64,000 nt of DNA from Bradyrhizobium cytisi (GCF_008123515.1 NZ_VSSR01000011.1:205106-269105); one strand, 5' to 3'. Counted from the stretch's first letter, positions 23,282-32,738 are shown. Notes: a model not told the origin generated them from the sequence alone. Numbers and translations are program-made.

Positions 23282-24502
23282 ATGCATCATTCGATTCGAA
23301 AACAACTGGCGCTGGTTCCACTGGCGTTTGTCCTGCTCGTCTCCGCCGCGCGTGGCGGCGAGTCCGATGCGCTGCCGCCCGCCGTCAGCAATGCCAACGC
23401 CCAGCTTCTGTCGCAGTTTTTTGCGCAAAGCGGGGGCGGCGCGTCGCCGGCGGTGCTCGAATATCGCCGCAAGCTGGCCGAGTATCAGCAGATCCGCGGC
23501 GCCTTCGATGCCGAGGCCGGCGCCTATTGGGGCCAGGTCACGGAAAAGCGCCGTGGCCGCAATGCCAAGCGGCGCAGCGGGCAGCAGATCACGCTCGACG
23601 ATTACGTGCTGGACCAGCCGCCGGTCTATACCGGGCCGAAGCGGCCGGTGAACCCCGAGCCGGAGGAAACGCCGGAGCGCCCCACGCGCAAGCCGCTTCC
23701 GGTGGCTTCCGATCTCTTGCGCGCCGCTCAGGATCTCTATCAATTCACGCCGCAGCGTCCGACCAACGAGGTCGAGTTCAAGCGCGCCTATGCGCGCTAC
23801 GCGCTCTCCTCCGGGCTCACGCGCGAGCAGGCGGTGCGGGTCTATTCGTTCGAGACCGGCGGCACCGGCAATTTTGACGTGCAGGCGGGCATCGAGCACG
23901 GCGGCAAGCGCGCGATCTCGACCGCGATGGGCTACAACCAGCTGCTCACCACCAACAGCGTCGAGCTGCTGGCCGAGCAGGGCCATGAGTTCATCCGTGC
24001 GCTCTCCGACAAGGTGGCTCGCAGCTCAGGGCCGGCGCGCCAGTCGCTCGAGCACAAGCTCGGCGTTCTGAAGAAGATGGTGGCGCATGCGAAATCGGTG
24101 CCTGACACCTGGTCGGAGCATGAGAAGATCGGCGACACCGCGCAGGGTTGGGCCATGCATGCGATGGTGCTGGACATCGACATCGGGCCGATGCTGCAGA
24201 CCCACAAGCTCTTGACCTCGGTGCTGTTCGCACGCGCCAAGGGCTACACCCGTCCGCTCACCGCCGCCGAGCTCGAGATGATGAACCTCACCGGCGACGG
24301 TACCGGCCTCGACATGGTGACCATGCCGCAGGCGATGCGCGAGCAGGTGCCGACATCGAACTTCTTCCAGCGCGGCGGCTACGAGCGCAATCCGGTCGCG
24401 ATCCGCCACAACACGGTGGCGAAGCTGCTCGCGGTGACGGATGCGCGGATGGACAGCAACAGCAACAATTCCGGCGCGCGGGAGCTGACGGCGGCGTTTT
24501 AG
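23282..24502 (+). CDS. Secreted protein with possible lytic-transglycosylase-like core
   Basis: This 406-residue protein has an N-terminal signal peptide (about 25 residues) and a proline/charged middle region at about 85-145. From about residue 185 it resembles a transglycosylase fold: a glutamate in YSFETGGTGNFD (E191) followed about 25 residues later by GYNQ (217-220), the spacing of the Glu and G(L/Y)xQ motifs in SLT-type enzymes. If so, it would cleave peptidoglycan glycan in the periplasm. This is inference; no family name is certain. TAAA-N7-TTAAC, close to a CtrA site, lies 35 bases upstream. Confidence 0.75.
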   Translation: MHHSIRKQLALVPLAFVLLVSAARGGESDALPPAVSNANAQLLSQFFAQSGGGASPAVLEYRRKLAEYQQIRGAFDAEAGAYWGQVTEKRRGRNAKRRSGQQITLDDYVLDQPPVYTGPKRPVNPEPEETPERPTRKPLPVASDLLRAAQDLYQFTPQRPTNEVEFKRAYARYALSSGLTREQAVRVYSFETGGTGNFDVQAGIEHGGKRAISTAMGYNQLLTTNSVELLAEQGHEFIRALSDKVARSSGPARQSLEHKLGVLKKMVAHAKSVPDTWSEHEKIGDTAQGWAMHAMVLDIDIGPMLQTHKLLTSVLFARAKGYTRPLTAAELEMMNLTGDGTGLDMVTMPQAMREQVPTSNFFQRGGYERNPVAIRHNTVAKLLAVTDARMDSNSNNSGARELTAAF

Positions 24503-24564
24503 ACGGTGTCTCTTCGCCTCGCTCAGTAAGAACGGGGCGAGGGAGCGCGCCGCTATCGCCCGCC

Positions 24565-24867
24565 CTACCGATCCGACCCGAACTTGAACCTGCCGTCGCC
24601 CTCGAGATACTGCCCGCTGCGCATGTAGAGCTGGCCGTTCTGGCCGATGAAGAACAGCGTGCCTTTGGGCACTTTCCTGGCTCCCTTCAGCAGCTCGCCG
24701 GCATTGCTGGTGCCCATCTTGTAGGAAAACGTCTTGCCTTCCTTGTCATAGGCATATCCGGTGTCCGGCTTGAGCTCCCACGGCGTCGCCGCGTTCTGCG
24801 CGCATGCGGGGGCGGCGAGCGCGCCCAGCGCGGCTGCAATTGCAAATGTCTTGATTGAAAATGCCAT
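24565..24867 (-). CDS. Small secreted uncharacterised protein
   Basis: This 100-residue protein has a signal peptide ending PACAQ and a mature part of about 80 residues containing GYAYDKEGKTFSYKMGTSNA and GTLFFIGQNGQLYMRSGQYL. The short alternating pattern suggests a small beta-structured domain. I do not recognise it. ATG at 24867 is chosen because GGGGAGG lies seven bases before it; ATG at 24870 is too close to that site. Confidence 0.75.
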   Translation of the reverse strand: MAFSIKTFAIAAALGALAAPACAQNAATPWELKPDTGYAYDKEGKTFSYKMGTSNAGELLKGARKVPKGTLFFIGQNGQLYMRSGQYLEGDGRFKFGSDR

Positions 24868-25061
24868 CATCCATCCTCCCCGTCGTTGAGGTGCTCTGCT
24901 TGAACAAATCACGAACGACGTTTCCGCGTCAATCCGCGATGACGCCGCAGCGCATCACGTCTTGCCCAGTAGTTTGTGATTTTCCCTTCGTCCCCTCGCG
25001 ACTATGTTCCGCTTTCAGTCTAGAACGCAACACGACAAAGATATTGGTGGGGATGATTCGA

Positions 25062-25541
25062 ATGCGCCATGTCATTAAATTTTGCTGGATTGCCGGGGTG
25101 TCGCTGACGGCGCTCGCGCCGGCCGCCCGGGCCGATGATTACCAGCTCAGCCACAACCAGCGGATTTCGTGCAGCCGCGGCCTTGCGCCGGGCAAGCTCA
25201 ACACCGCGACCTGCAAGTCCTACACCTATCTCTTCAATACCAAGACCTCGGAATATTTCCGCTGTCAGGTCTCGCTGGCGCTGACCCGCGACAACAAGGA
25301 AGTCATCAACGTCCAGACCGATGGCGGCTGCACCAAGAAGCCGCGCATCTTCGAGACCGACGGGCACTATGATTTCGACGCGACCGAGACCGAGCCGCCG
25401 AACACCAACTCGTTCTTCGGCCCCGGCGGCTACTCGATCTGGGCCGCCGACATGGCCGCGCAGAAGATCCGCGGCTGCATCACCATCTCCTCCGGCCTCG
25501 GCTCCGACATCTCCAAGTGCCTGGACATGACCTTTCAGTAA
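25062..25541 (+). CDS. Secreted cysteine-containing uncharacterised protein
   Basis: This 159-residue protein begins with a signal peptide (cleavage likely after ARA, before DDYQLS). The mature part has six cysteines (SCSRGLAPGKLNTATCKS, RCQVSLAL, GGCTKKPRI, RGCITISSG, KCLDM), which could make three disulfides in the periplasm. No family is recognised. The start at 25062 has GGGG upstream; ATG at 25053 would place the ribosome-binding site too near. Confidence 0.75.
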   Translation: MRHVIKFCWIAGVSLTALAPAARADDYQLSHNQRISCSRGLAPGKLNTATCKSYTYLFNTKTSEYFRCQVSLALTRDNKEVINVQTDGGCTKKPRIFETDGHYDFDATETEPPNTNSFFGPGGYSIWAADMAAQKIRGCITISSGLGSDISKCLDMTFQ

Positions 25542-25728
25542 CGGCTCTCGAATGACGGCGAGCCGCGGTCCAATGACCCCGGCTGCGCCATGTCGCCGCA
25601 CCTGCCGAGTTCCCTGAAAAATCAAGGCGAATCGGCCGTTTACCGCAGTCCTGTTTTGCCTTTTGGATGGGTTGACCCGCTCCCCTCATCCGGCCAATTT
25701 CGCCGCCGGTTTGGGGAGTGAAACAACC

Positions 25729-26676
25729 ATGAAACGGACGATTTTCGGCGTGGCCGCGGCTCTTGCTGTGGCGGCGTCGGCACCTTGCGCGCATGCGCAA
25801 TCCTTCATCAACGTGCTGACCGGCGGCACCTCCGGCGTCTACTATCCGCTCGGCGTCGCGATCGGGAAGATCTACGGCGACAAGATTCCGAACGTGAAGA
25901 CGCAGGTGCAGGCCACCAAGGCGTCGGTCGAGAACCTGATCCTGCTGCAGCAGGGTCGCGGCGAGCTGGCGTTCACGCTGGGCGACTCGCTGAAGGCCGC
26001 CTGGGAAGGCGACGAGGAAGCCGGCTTCAAGACCAAGCTGGACAAGCTGCGCACCATCGGCGCGATTTATCCGAACTACATCCAGATCGTCGCGACCGCC
26101 GAGAGCGGCATCAAGACGCTCGCCGACCTCAAGGGCAAGAGCCTGTCGGTCGGCGCGCCCAAATCGGGCACCGAGCTGAACTCGCGCGCCATCCTTTCGG
26201 CCGCCGGCATGACCTACAAGGATCTCGGCAAGGTCGAATACCTGCCGTTCGCCGAATCCGTCGACCTCATGAAGAACCGCCAGCTCGGTGCGACGCTGCA
26301 ATCGGCCGGCCTCGGCGTCGCCTCGCTGAAGGATCTCTCGAGCTCGAGCGCGATCAGTGTGGTGGCCGTGCCGAAGGAGACCGTCGACAAGATCGGCCCG
26401 CCCTTCATCTCGACGATCATTCCCGCCAACACCTATAGCGGGCAGGACAAGGACGTCCCGACCGCGGCCGTGGTGAACTATCTCGTCACCAGTTCAGCCG
26501 TGTCCGACGACCTTGCCTATCAAATGACAAAGCTGGTCTACGAGTCGCTGCCCGAGCTTGCCAACGCGCACGCGGCCGGCAAGGAGATCAAGCTCGAGAC
26601 GGCCGCCACCGGCAGCCCGATCCCGCTGCATCCCGGCGCGATCCGCTATTACAAGGAAAAAGGGCTGATCAAGTAA
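25729..26676 (+). CDS. TRAP transporter solute-binding subunit, TAXI family
   Basis: This 315-residue periplasmic protein starts with a signal peptide ending APCAHA and continues INVLTGGTSGVYYPLGVAIG, the signature opening of TAXI-type TRAP binding proteins. It should capture a dicarboxylate, amino acid or similar compound and deliver it to the fused membrane subunit encoded next. The start follows GGGGAG. The gene is 162 bases upstream of the permease gene; the gap contains a palindromic repeat, yet the order matches a single transport unit. Confidence 0.93.
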   Translation: MKRTIFGVAAALAVAASAPCAHAQSFINVLTGGTSGVYYPLGVAIGKIYGDKIPNVKTQVQATKASVENLILLQQGRGELAFTLGDSLKAAWEGDEEAGFKTKLDKLRTIGAIYPNYIQIVATAESGIKTLADLKGKSLSVGAPKSGTELNSRAILSAAGMTYKDLGKVEYLPFAESVDLMKNRQLGATLQSAGLGVASLKDLSSSSAISVVAVPKETVDKIGPPFISTIIPANTYSGQDKDVPTAAVVNYLVTSSAVSDDLAYQMTKLVYESLPELANAHAAGKEIKLETAATGSPIPLHPGAIRYYKEKGLIK

Positions 26677-26700
26677 GGCGCGCCTTCTCCGTCGACGTCT

Positions 26701-26782
26701 TGCCCGGGCTTGTCCCGGGCATCCACGTTCTAGGATGAGCTTTAAGCCGTGGATGGCCGGGACGAGCCCGGCCATGACGGTC
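26701..26782. repeat. Intergenic palindromic repeat
   Basis: The segments GCCCGGGCTTGTCCCGGGCA near 26703 and the matching CCGGGACGAGCCCGGCC near the right end, together with ATCCACG and CGTGGAT, form an inverted repeat in the gap between the TAXI binding-protein and permease genes. It does not interrupt either reading frame. A repeat inside an operon could modulate expression. Confidence 0.7.
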
Positions 26783-26838
26783 CGGGTGGATCGTGTTGCT
26801 GCTATAGATTGAATGGGCTTGGACTGGGGCGATTTGTA

Positions 26839-28950
26839 ATGCTGGAAAAGGCGGAGAGCTCCGCGGAGCCGATCAAGGTCGAGTTCGACAATTTCGAGCA
26901 CGGTTTTCCGGAAGGCTTTGGCCCGGGCTGGTGGGGCACGCTCGCCTACTGGATCGGCATCGCGTTCGCGACCTTCCAGCTCTATGTTGCCGCCTTCAAC
27001 TATCTGCCGAGCCAGGTGGTGCGCGGCGTCCATGTCGGCTTCCTTGTCCTGCTCACGTTCGGCCTGATCGCCAACTTCACCGCGAAGAGCAGTCTTGGCC
27101 GCGCGCTCGGCTGGGTGATCGGCGGTGCCGGTTTCTTTTGCGGGCTCTATCAGTGGATCTTCTATGCCGACCTGATCGCGCGCGACGGCGATCCGACCAG
27201 GCTTGACCTCGCCGTCGGCACGCTGCTCGCGGTGCTGATCTTCGAGGGCACCCGGCGCCTGATGGGCGCGGCGCTGCCGCTGATGTGCGGCGCGTGTCTC
27301 GTCTACTGGTTCTTCGGGCAATATCTGCCGTCGCCGCTGAACCATCGCGGCTATGATTTCGACCAGATCATCACGCATCTCGCCTACGGCACCGAAGGCT
27401 TTTACGGCGTGCCGATCTACGTGTCGGCGACCTACATCTTCCTGTTCATCCTGTTCGGCTCGTTCCTGGAGCGCGCCGGCATGATCCAGCTGTTCACCGA
27501 CGTCTCGCTCGGCCTGTTCGGCCGCACCCGCGGCGGCCCTGCGAAAGTCGCGGTGTTTGCCTCGGGCATGATGGGCACGATCTCGGGCTCGGGCGTCGCC
27601 AACGTCGTCACCGTCGGCCAGTTCACGATTCCGCTGATGATCAGGTTCGGCTATCGCCGCGCATTTGCGGCGGGCGTCGAGGCCACGGCCTCGATGGGCG
27701 GGCAGATCATGCCGCCGGTGATGGGCGCGGTCGCCTTCATCATGGCGGAGACGCTCGGCGTCCAGTATTCGGAGATCGTCAAGGCCGCCGCCATCCCTGC
27801 GGTGCTCTACTTCGCCTCGGCCTTCTGGATGGTGCATCTCGAAGCCGGCAAGCACGGCCTCGTCGGCATGAAGCGCTCGGAAACTCCCAGTGCCTGGAAC
27901 GCACTGGTCAAGGGCTGGTACCTCGTGCTGCCGCTCGCGGCCCTGGTCTACATGCTGTTCGAGGGCTTCACGCCGCTCTATGCAGGCAGCATGGGCCTCG
28001 CGCTGACGGTCGGGTTGATCCTCGGGACCAGCATCGCGGCCGGTGCCTCCTCCATGCTGATCCGCACCATCTTCTGGATCGGTCTTGCGCTCGTCGTCGC
28101 CGCGCTGTCGCACGACGGGTTGAAGATCGTGCCGGTCGGCTGCGTCGTCGTCGCGCTGATCGTGATCACGGCTTTCATCCGCGGCGGGATGGCGGCACTG
28201 CGCTCCTGCCGTGACTCGCTTGCGGAGAGCGCAAAATCCGCCATCACCGTCGGCATGGCCTGCGCCATCGTCGGCGTCATCATCGGCATGATGTCCCAGA
28301 CCGGCGTCGGTACCATCTTCGGCGGCTGGGTGATCGGGCTCGGCGAGAAGAGCCTGTTCCTGGCGCTGATCATGACCATGCTGCTGTCGATCCTGCTCGG
28401 CACCGGCATCCCGACGATCCCGACCTACATCATCACGGCTGCGCTCGCAGCGCCCGCGCTGGCGAAACTCGGCGTGCCGCTGATCGCGAGCCACATGTTC
28501 GCGTTCTATTACGGCATCATGGCCGATCTCTCGCCGCCGGTGGCGCTGGCCGCACTGGCGGCAGCGCCGATCGCGAAGGAGAACCCGGACAAGATCGGGT
28601 GGGAAGCGATGCGCATCGCGCTTGCCGGCTACGTCATTCCCTTCATCTTCGTCTATTCGCCGGCCTTGATGCTGCAAGCCGGCGACCCCATGGCGGCCAA
28701 GCTAGGCTTCTACGGCGCGGTCGCGCTCGCGAGTTTCAAGGCGCTGGTGGCGATCGCGCTGTTCGGCATGGTCGCGATCGGCTTCCTGTTCACGCGGCTG
28801 ACGCTACTCGAGCGTCTGGTGGCGCTCGGCGCCGCGATGTGCCTGCTCGGCGATTTTCCGTTCAGCGACACCGCGGGCTTCGTTCTCTCGGCGGCGCTGG
28901 TGCTGTGGCAATGGCGGCAGCGTCCGCCGGCCGTGGTCGAGGCGGTGTGA
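26839..28950 (+). CDS. TRAP transporter fused membrane subunit
   Basis: This 703-residue polytopic membrane protein fuses the small (DctQ-like, roughly residues 30-200) and large (DctM-like) TRAP subunits, as is usual in TAXI systems. A run of long hydrophobic segments covers nearly the whole length, including FLFILFGSFLERAGMIQLFT, GTISGSGVANVVTVGQFTIP and TGIPTIPTYIITAALAAPAL. It should import the substrate using an ion gradient rather than ATP. ATG at 26839 is preceded by GGGGC. Its last four bases overlap the start of the DUF1850 gene. Confidence 0.93.
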   Translation: MLEKAESSAEPIKVEFDNFEHGFPEGFGPGWWGTLAYWIGIAFATFQLYVAAFNYLPSQVVRGVHVGFLVLLTFGLIANFTAKSSLGRALGWVIGGAGFFCGLYQWIFYADLIARDGDPTRLDLAVGTLLAVLIFEGTRRLMGAALPLMCGACLVYWFFGQYLPSPLNHRGYDFDQIITHLAYGTEGFYGVPIYVSATYIFLFILFGSFLERAGMIQLFTDVSLGLFGRTRGGPAKVAVFASGMMGTISGSGVANVVTVGQFTIPLMIRFGYRRAFAAGVEATASMGGQIMPPVMGAVAFIMAETLGVQYSEIVKAAAIPAVLYFASAFWMVHLEAGKHGLVGMKRSETPSAWNALVKGWYLVLPLAALVYMLFEGFTPLYAGSMGLALTVGLILGTSIAAGASSMLIRTIFWIGLALVVAALSHDGLKIVPVGCVVVALIVITAFIRGGMAALRSCRDSLAESAKSAITVGMACAIVGVIIGMMSQTGVGTIFGGWVIGLGEKSLFLALIMTMLLSILLGTGIPTIPTYIITAALAAPALAKLGVPLIASHMFAFYYGIMADLSPPVALAALAAAPIAKENPDKIGWEAMRIALAGYVIPFIFVYSPALMLQAGDPMAAKLGFYGAVALASFKALVAIALFGMVAIGFLFTRLTLLERLVALGAAMCLLGDFPFSDTAGFVLSAALVLWQWRQRPPAVVEAV

Positions 28951-29330
28951 GCCTCTGCCTCGCAACAGCCGGCGGCGTGAAGGCGCTGGCGCTGTCCGCG
29001 TTCACGCTTGCATGGACGCATTCGATCGCGAAGGTCGAGTGGCAGGAAGACTGGCGCGTCACGCCTGCAGGCCTCGAACTGATGCAGGCCCGCGTCAAGG
29101 GCACCGGCCCCGGCATGGAGCCGCCGCCGGAAGCGCGGCTCGTCGACGGCTGGTTTCAGTGGAGGCCTGCGCGCGCGCCGATGCCGGAGGTCGTGCTCGG
29201 CAATTCGGGCGCTGCCGGCGAATGGCGGCTATGCCATGACGGGACGTGCCGGACGCTTTCCGAGATTGTCGGCCATCCCGTCGGTGCTAACGTCACCAAG
29301 ATGAGCATCTGCGACGAACAGCAGAGATAA
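28947..29330 (+). CDS. DUF1850-family TRAP-associated protein
   Basis: This 127-residue protein begins at GTG in the sequence GTGA that overlaps the permease stop, so it is translationally coupled. The N-terminus has a short hydrophobic stretch (VKALALSAFTLAWTHSI). The conserved part includes VEWQEDWRVTPAGLELMQAR and GTGPGMEPPPEARLVDGWFQ, as in the DUF1850 proteins regularly encoded beside TAXI transporters. Its role is unknown; by context it probably supports the transporter. Confidence 0.85.
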   Translation: MSLCLATAGGVKALALSAFTLAWTHSIAKVEWQEDWRVTPAGLELMQARVKGTGPGMEPPPEARLVDGWFQWRPARAPMPEVVLGNSGAAGEWRLCHDGTCRTLSEIVGHPVGANVTKMSICDEQQR

Positions 29331-29341
29331 GGAGACACGCG

Positions 29342-30148
29342 ATGGACCGGCTCAAGGGCAAGGTTGCGATGGTGGTGGGGGCCGGCTCGATCGGGCCCGG
29401 CTGGGGCAACGGCAAGGCGGCGGCGGTGACCTTTGCGCGCGAGGGCGCGCAGGTGTTTTGCGTCGACCGCAACGGTGCGGCCGCCGAGGAGACCGCCAAG
29501 ATCATCACCGGCGAGGGCGGCAAGGCGACCGCGTTCACCGCGGACGTGTCGCGGCCTGCCGAGATCGAGGCGATGGTCGCGGCGTGCCTCAAGGCCTATG
29601 GCCGCATCGACGTGCTCGACAACAATGTCGGCATCGCCGAGATGGGCAGCGTGGTCGAGGTGACCGAGGAGAGCTGGGACCGCGTCTTCAGCATCAACCT
29701 CAAGAGCGCCTATTTCGCCATGAAGCACGTCATTCCCGTCATGGTGACGCAGGGCGGCGGCTCGATCATCAACATCTCCTCGATCGCCTCGATCCGCCAC
29801 ATGGGCATCTCCTACGTCACCTACGGCGCCTCCAAGGCCGCGATGAACCAGATGACGCGCACCACCGCGATCGAGTTCGCGCGGCACCATGTGCGGGTGA
29901 GTGCGATCCTGCCCGGCCTGATGAAGACGCCGATGGTGGAGCATTCCGCCGGCCTCGCCAACAGCTACGCCAAGGGCGATGTGGAAGCGATGTGGCGCGC
30001 CCGCGATGCGCAAGTGCCGATGGGCCACATGGGCGACGCCTTCGATGTCGCCAACGCCGCGCTGTTCCTGGCGTCGGACGAGTCGAAATATGTGACGGGG
30101 ATCGAGCTCGTGGTCGACGGCGGGATCACCTGCAAGGCGGGGGCGTAA
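29342..30148 (+). CDS. Short-chain dehydrogenase/reductase
   Basis: This 268-residue NAD(P)-dependent oxidoreductase has the classical SDR layout. A Rossmann motif occupies KVAMVVGAGSIGPGWGNGKA, with a three-residue insertion relative to the standard TGxxxGxG. The NNVG motif lies in VLDNNVGIAE, the catalytic serine in IINISSIAS, and Tyr-Lys in YVTYGASKAAM. It begins 11 bases after the DUF1850 gene with a strong AAGGAGA site, so it may act on the compound imported by the TRAP system. The substrate is not known. Confidence 0.93.
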   Translation: MDRLKGKVAMVVGAGSIGPGWGNGKAAAVTFAREGAQVFCVDRNGAAAEETAKIITGEGGKATAFTADVSRPAEIEAMVAACLKAYGRIDVLDNNVGIAEMGSVVEVTEESWDRVFSINLKSAYFAMKHVIPVMVTQGGGSIINISSIASIRHMGISYVTYGASKAAMNQMTRTTAIEFARHHVRVSAILPGLMKTPMVEHSAGLANSYAKGDVEAMWRARDAQVPMGHMGDAFDVANAALFLASDESKYVTGIELVVDGGITCKAGA

Positions 30149-30165
30149 GCATCGCCTCAAACTCC

Positions 30166-30312
30166 CTGTCGTCCGGGGCGCGCACAGCGCGAGCCCGGGA
30201 TCCATAACCACAGGGAGTGGTTTGACGCGCAGCAGGCAACTCCGAGTCTTCACAAAGCGATTGCTGCGGCGTATGGGTCCCGGATCTGCGCTACGCTTGT
30301 CCGGGACGACAG
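30166..30312. repeat. Large intergenic palindromic repeat
   Basis: The ends are inverted copies: CTGTCGTCCGGGGCGCGCAC on the left and the complementary GTCCGGGACGACAG on the right, with GATCC/GGATC-type matches inside. It sits between the convergent SDR and CPA1 antiporter genes. It shares the CCGGGAC-type arm with the element at 18541. Confidence 0.8.
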
Positions 30313-30325
30313 TGGTGTTTGCGCA

Positions 30326-31903
30326 TCATCCCCCCGCACTCAACTCCGCCCGATCCAGCTCCTCCTCGATCCGGTGAAACGCGTCGTCACCGATCACCTC
30401 GGTGGCGCGCAGGCTGAAGATCGATTTGCGCGCGGCGTCGATGGCGCGACGGCGCAGGGGATCGGCGGGCAATTCGCCGTTGGCGATGCCGCCGTGCGGA
30501 TCGTCGTCGGCCTGCATCAGGATGGCGCGGTATTCGAGCCGCAGGATCTCGGCCTCTTCCGACGGATCGTCCTCGATTGCATCGAGCGCGGCGCGATAGG
30601 CGATGGCGCGGGCGCGCGCGACCTCGATGCCAACGGGATCGTCATCCTTGAGGCCGAAAGCGAGGATCAGCGGCCGCAGCGTCAGGCCCTGGATCACCAG
30701 CGAGCCCAGCACGACCGCGAAGGCGATGAAGACGATGAAGTCGCGATAAGGAAAATTCTCCGGCAGCGCGAAGGCGGTCGCGAGCGTGACCAGGCCGCGC
30801 ATGCCGCACCAGGAGATGATGAGGCCGCCCTTGGGCGAAGCGACCTGCTTCGGATCCTTGGGGTGATAGATGCCATGAGCGATCAGCACGCGCAGGGTCG
30901 TGCGATAGAATGTAATCCAGAGCAGCCGGACCAGAATGACCGTGAGCAGGATCCACGCCGCAGCCACGCAATATTCCCAGCGCACGTCCGCGTTCAGCTT
31001 GGTCCAGATCGGCCGCATCTGCATGCCGATCAGCATGAAGGCGAGCACGTTGAGCACGAACACCGTGGTCTCCCACACCGCGTAGGACGGCACGCGCAGC
31101 CGCGCCGGCATGCGCGCCGGCGCCGTCTGCGCGATCGTGATGGCGTAGACGACGATGGTGAGGATGCCGGAGAGGCCGAGATGCTCGGCGGCGATCCAGA
31201 TCATGAAGGTGGTGGCGAACTGCACGATGATCGCGCTCGGCACTTCCCTGACGCGCTCCATGATGGGCGGGATGATGCGCCCCGCAAGAAGGCCGGCCAG
31301 CACGCTGCCGACCAGCGCCAGCGCCATGGTCGGCGCGACCTCGCTCCACGTCAGATGCTCGGTGACGACCGCGCCGACAGCGATGCGGTAGATCAGCAGC
31401 GCGCTGGCATCGTTGAGCAGGCTCTCGCCCTCCAGCACCTTCACCATGCGGTAGGGCAGCTTGACCTGGCTCAGGATCGCGACCGCCGCTGCCGCATCCG
31501 GCGGCGCCACGATCGCGCCGAGCGCCACCGCGGCGGCCCAGGGCATATCAGGAAAGAGCCGGTGCGCGACAATGGCGACGCCGACCGTGGTCAGGCCGAC
31601 CGCGGCCACAACCAGGGTCGAGACCGGAACCCAGTTGTTGCGGAGATCGCGCAAGGAAGTATCGAAGGCGGCGTCCAGCAGCACCGGTGCGACAAAAAGC
31701 GCCAGCGCCAGGTCCGGCTGCAGCGCCCAGGTCGGGCTGTTCGGCACGAAAGGGATCAGCGCGCCGCCGACGGCGAGAAAGGTCGGGTAGGGGACCTTGA
31801 TCCGCCGCGCCAGCGCCGATAATGCAACGGCGCCGAGCAGAAGCGCGATGATCCATTCGAATGTCGACACGACGATCCCCGAAACCGATGTGAGCGGCGC
31901 CAT
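30326..31903 (-). CDS. CPA1-family cation/proton antiporter
   Basis: This 525-residue inner-membrane protein has about twelve hydrophobic segments in its first 390 residues and a charged cytoplasmic tail of about 120. The ion-site region reads ALGAIVAPPDAAAAVAILSQ (the aspartate is within PPDA) and LEGESLLNDASALLIYRIAV, typical of NhaP/NHE-type sodium (potassium)/proton exchangers. It should extrude cations in exchange for protons. The start is assigned at 31903, where the first membrane segment begins soon after. Confidence 0.9.
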   Translation of the reverse strand: MAPLTSVSGIVVSTFEWIIALLLGAVALSALARRIKVPYPTFLAVGGALIPFVPNSPTWALQPDLALALFVAPVLLDAAFDTSLRDLRNNWVPVSTLVVAAVGLTTVGVAIVAHRLFPDMPWAAAVALGAIVAPPDAAAAVAILSQVKLPYRMVKVLEGESLLNDASALLIYRIAVGAVVTEHLTWSEVAPTMALALVGSVLAGLLAGRIIPPIMERVREVPSAIIVQFATTFMIWIAAEHLGLSGILTIVVYAITIAQTAPARMPARLRVPSYAVWETTVFVLNVLAFMLIGMQMRPIWTKLNADVRWEYCVAAAWILLTVILVRLLWITFYRTTLRVLIAHGIYHPKDPKQVASPKGGLIISWCGMRGLVTLATAFALPENFPYRDFIVFIAFAVVLGSLVIQGLTLRPLILAFGLKDDDPVGIEVARARAIAYRAALDAIEDDPSEEAEILRLEYRAILMQADDDPHGGIANGELPADPLRRRAIDAARKSIFSLRATEVIGDDAFHRIEEELDRAELSAGG

Positions 31904-31973
31904 AAGCTAGCACCAATTCGGCCGTATGATGGATAGTACCGTCTCATGGCAAGACCTTCCGGCTGCAGCGAGC

Positions 31974-32738
31974 ATGCGTTTTCAAAAACTCCTTCGATTG
32001 TCCGGAGCCGTGGCGCTCTCAACGCTTTCGCTCGGTGCCGCTTGGGCCGCGACCGGGGGCGAGCCGGCCGCCACCGCGCAGATCGACGTCGCGGCATGCC
32101 TGTCCGCAACCGCGGCCGATGACATGGACAAAGCGGGCCCGGCCTGCGCCGCCGTCATCGACAACGAGAAGACGGCAAAACCCGATCTGATCAAGGCCCT
32201 GATCGCGCGCGGCGCGCTGCTGGCGCGGCATGACCAGATCGACCGGGCCATCGCCGACGATAGCCGCGCGTTGTTGCTCGATCCCACGCTCGCCGACGTC
32301 TTCAATGCGCGCGGTGAGCTCTGGCTGAAGAAGGGCGACAAGCCCAAGGCGGTGCAGGATTTTGGTGCGGCGCTCCGGATCAATCCCAACCACGAAAAAG
32401 CCAAGGCCAATCACCAGGCGATCGCGCGTGAGCTCGAGCGGATCGGCGCGCAGATGGCGGTCGCTGGTAAGCCCAGCTTCAATTGCGCAGGCGCGCGCCG
32501 CCCGGTCGAGAAGGCGATCTGCGCAAACCGCGAGCTCGCCGACCTCGACCGCGAGGTCTATGCAGCCAATGCGCGCGTGCTGCGCGAGGCGCACGACACG
32601 GGCGAGGCAAGGAAATTCCAACGCGAGCAGGATGATTTCATCGCGCGTCGCAATGCCGGATTTGGCCGGCCGGGGTATGATTTGAAGAAGGCCATGCAGG
32701 ATCGGCTGCAGCGGCTGAACGGGGTGGACGGATACTAG
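31974..32738 (+). CDS. TPR and DUF1311 (LprI-like) secreted protein
   Basis: This 254-residue protein has a signal peptide (LLRLSGAVALSTLSLGAAWA), about two to three TPR units in the middle (DRAIADDSRALLLDPTLADV and NARGELWLKKGDKPKAVQDF), and a C-terminal DUF1311/LprI-like domain beginning FNCAGARRPVEKAICANREL. LprI-type domains are known as lysozyme-inhibitor-like modules, but here the role is open. Domain order is the same as in the following gene. The start could also be ATG at 31926. Confidence 0.85.
   Translation: MRFQKLLRLSGAVALSTLSLGAAWAATGGEPAATAQIDVAACLSATAADDMDKAGPACAAVIDNEKTAKPDLIKALIARGALLARHDQIDRAIADDSRALLLDPTLADVFNARGELWLKKGDKPKAVQDFGAALRINPNHEKAKANHQAIARELERIGAQMAVAGKPSFNCAGARRPVEKAICANRELADLDREVYAANARVLREAHDTGEARKFQREQDDFIARRNAGFGRPGYDLKKAMQDRLQRLNGVDGY

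Noticed and set aside
26494..28677. A 727-codon minus-strand reading frame
   Set aside because: It is antisense to the TRAP membrane subunit and is full of repeated acidic and histidine residues, the mark of an antisense frame of a GC-rich gene.
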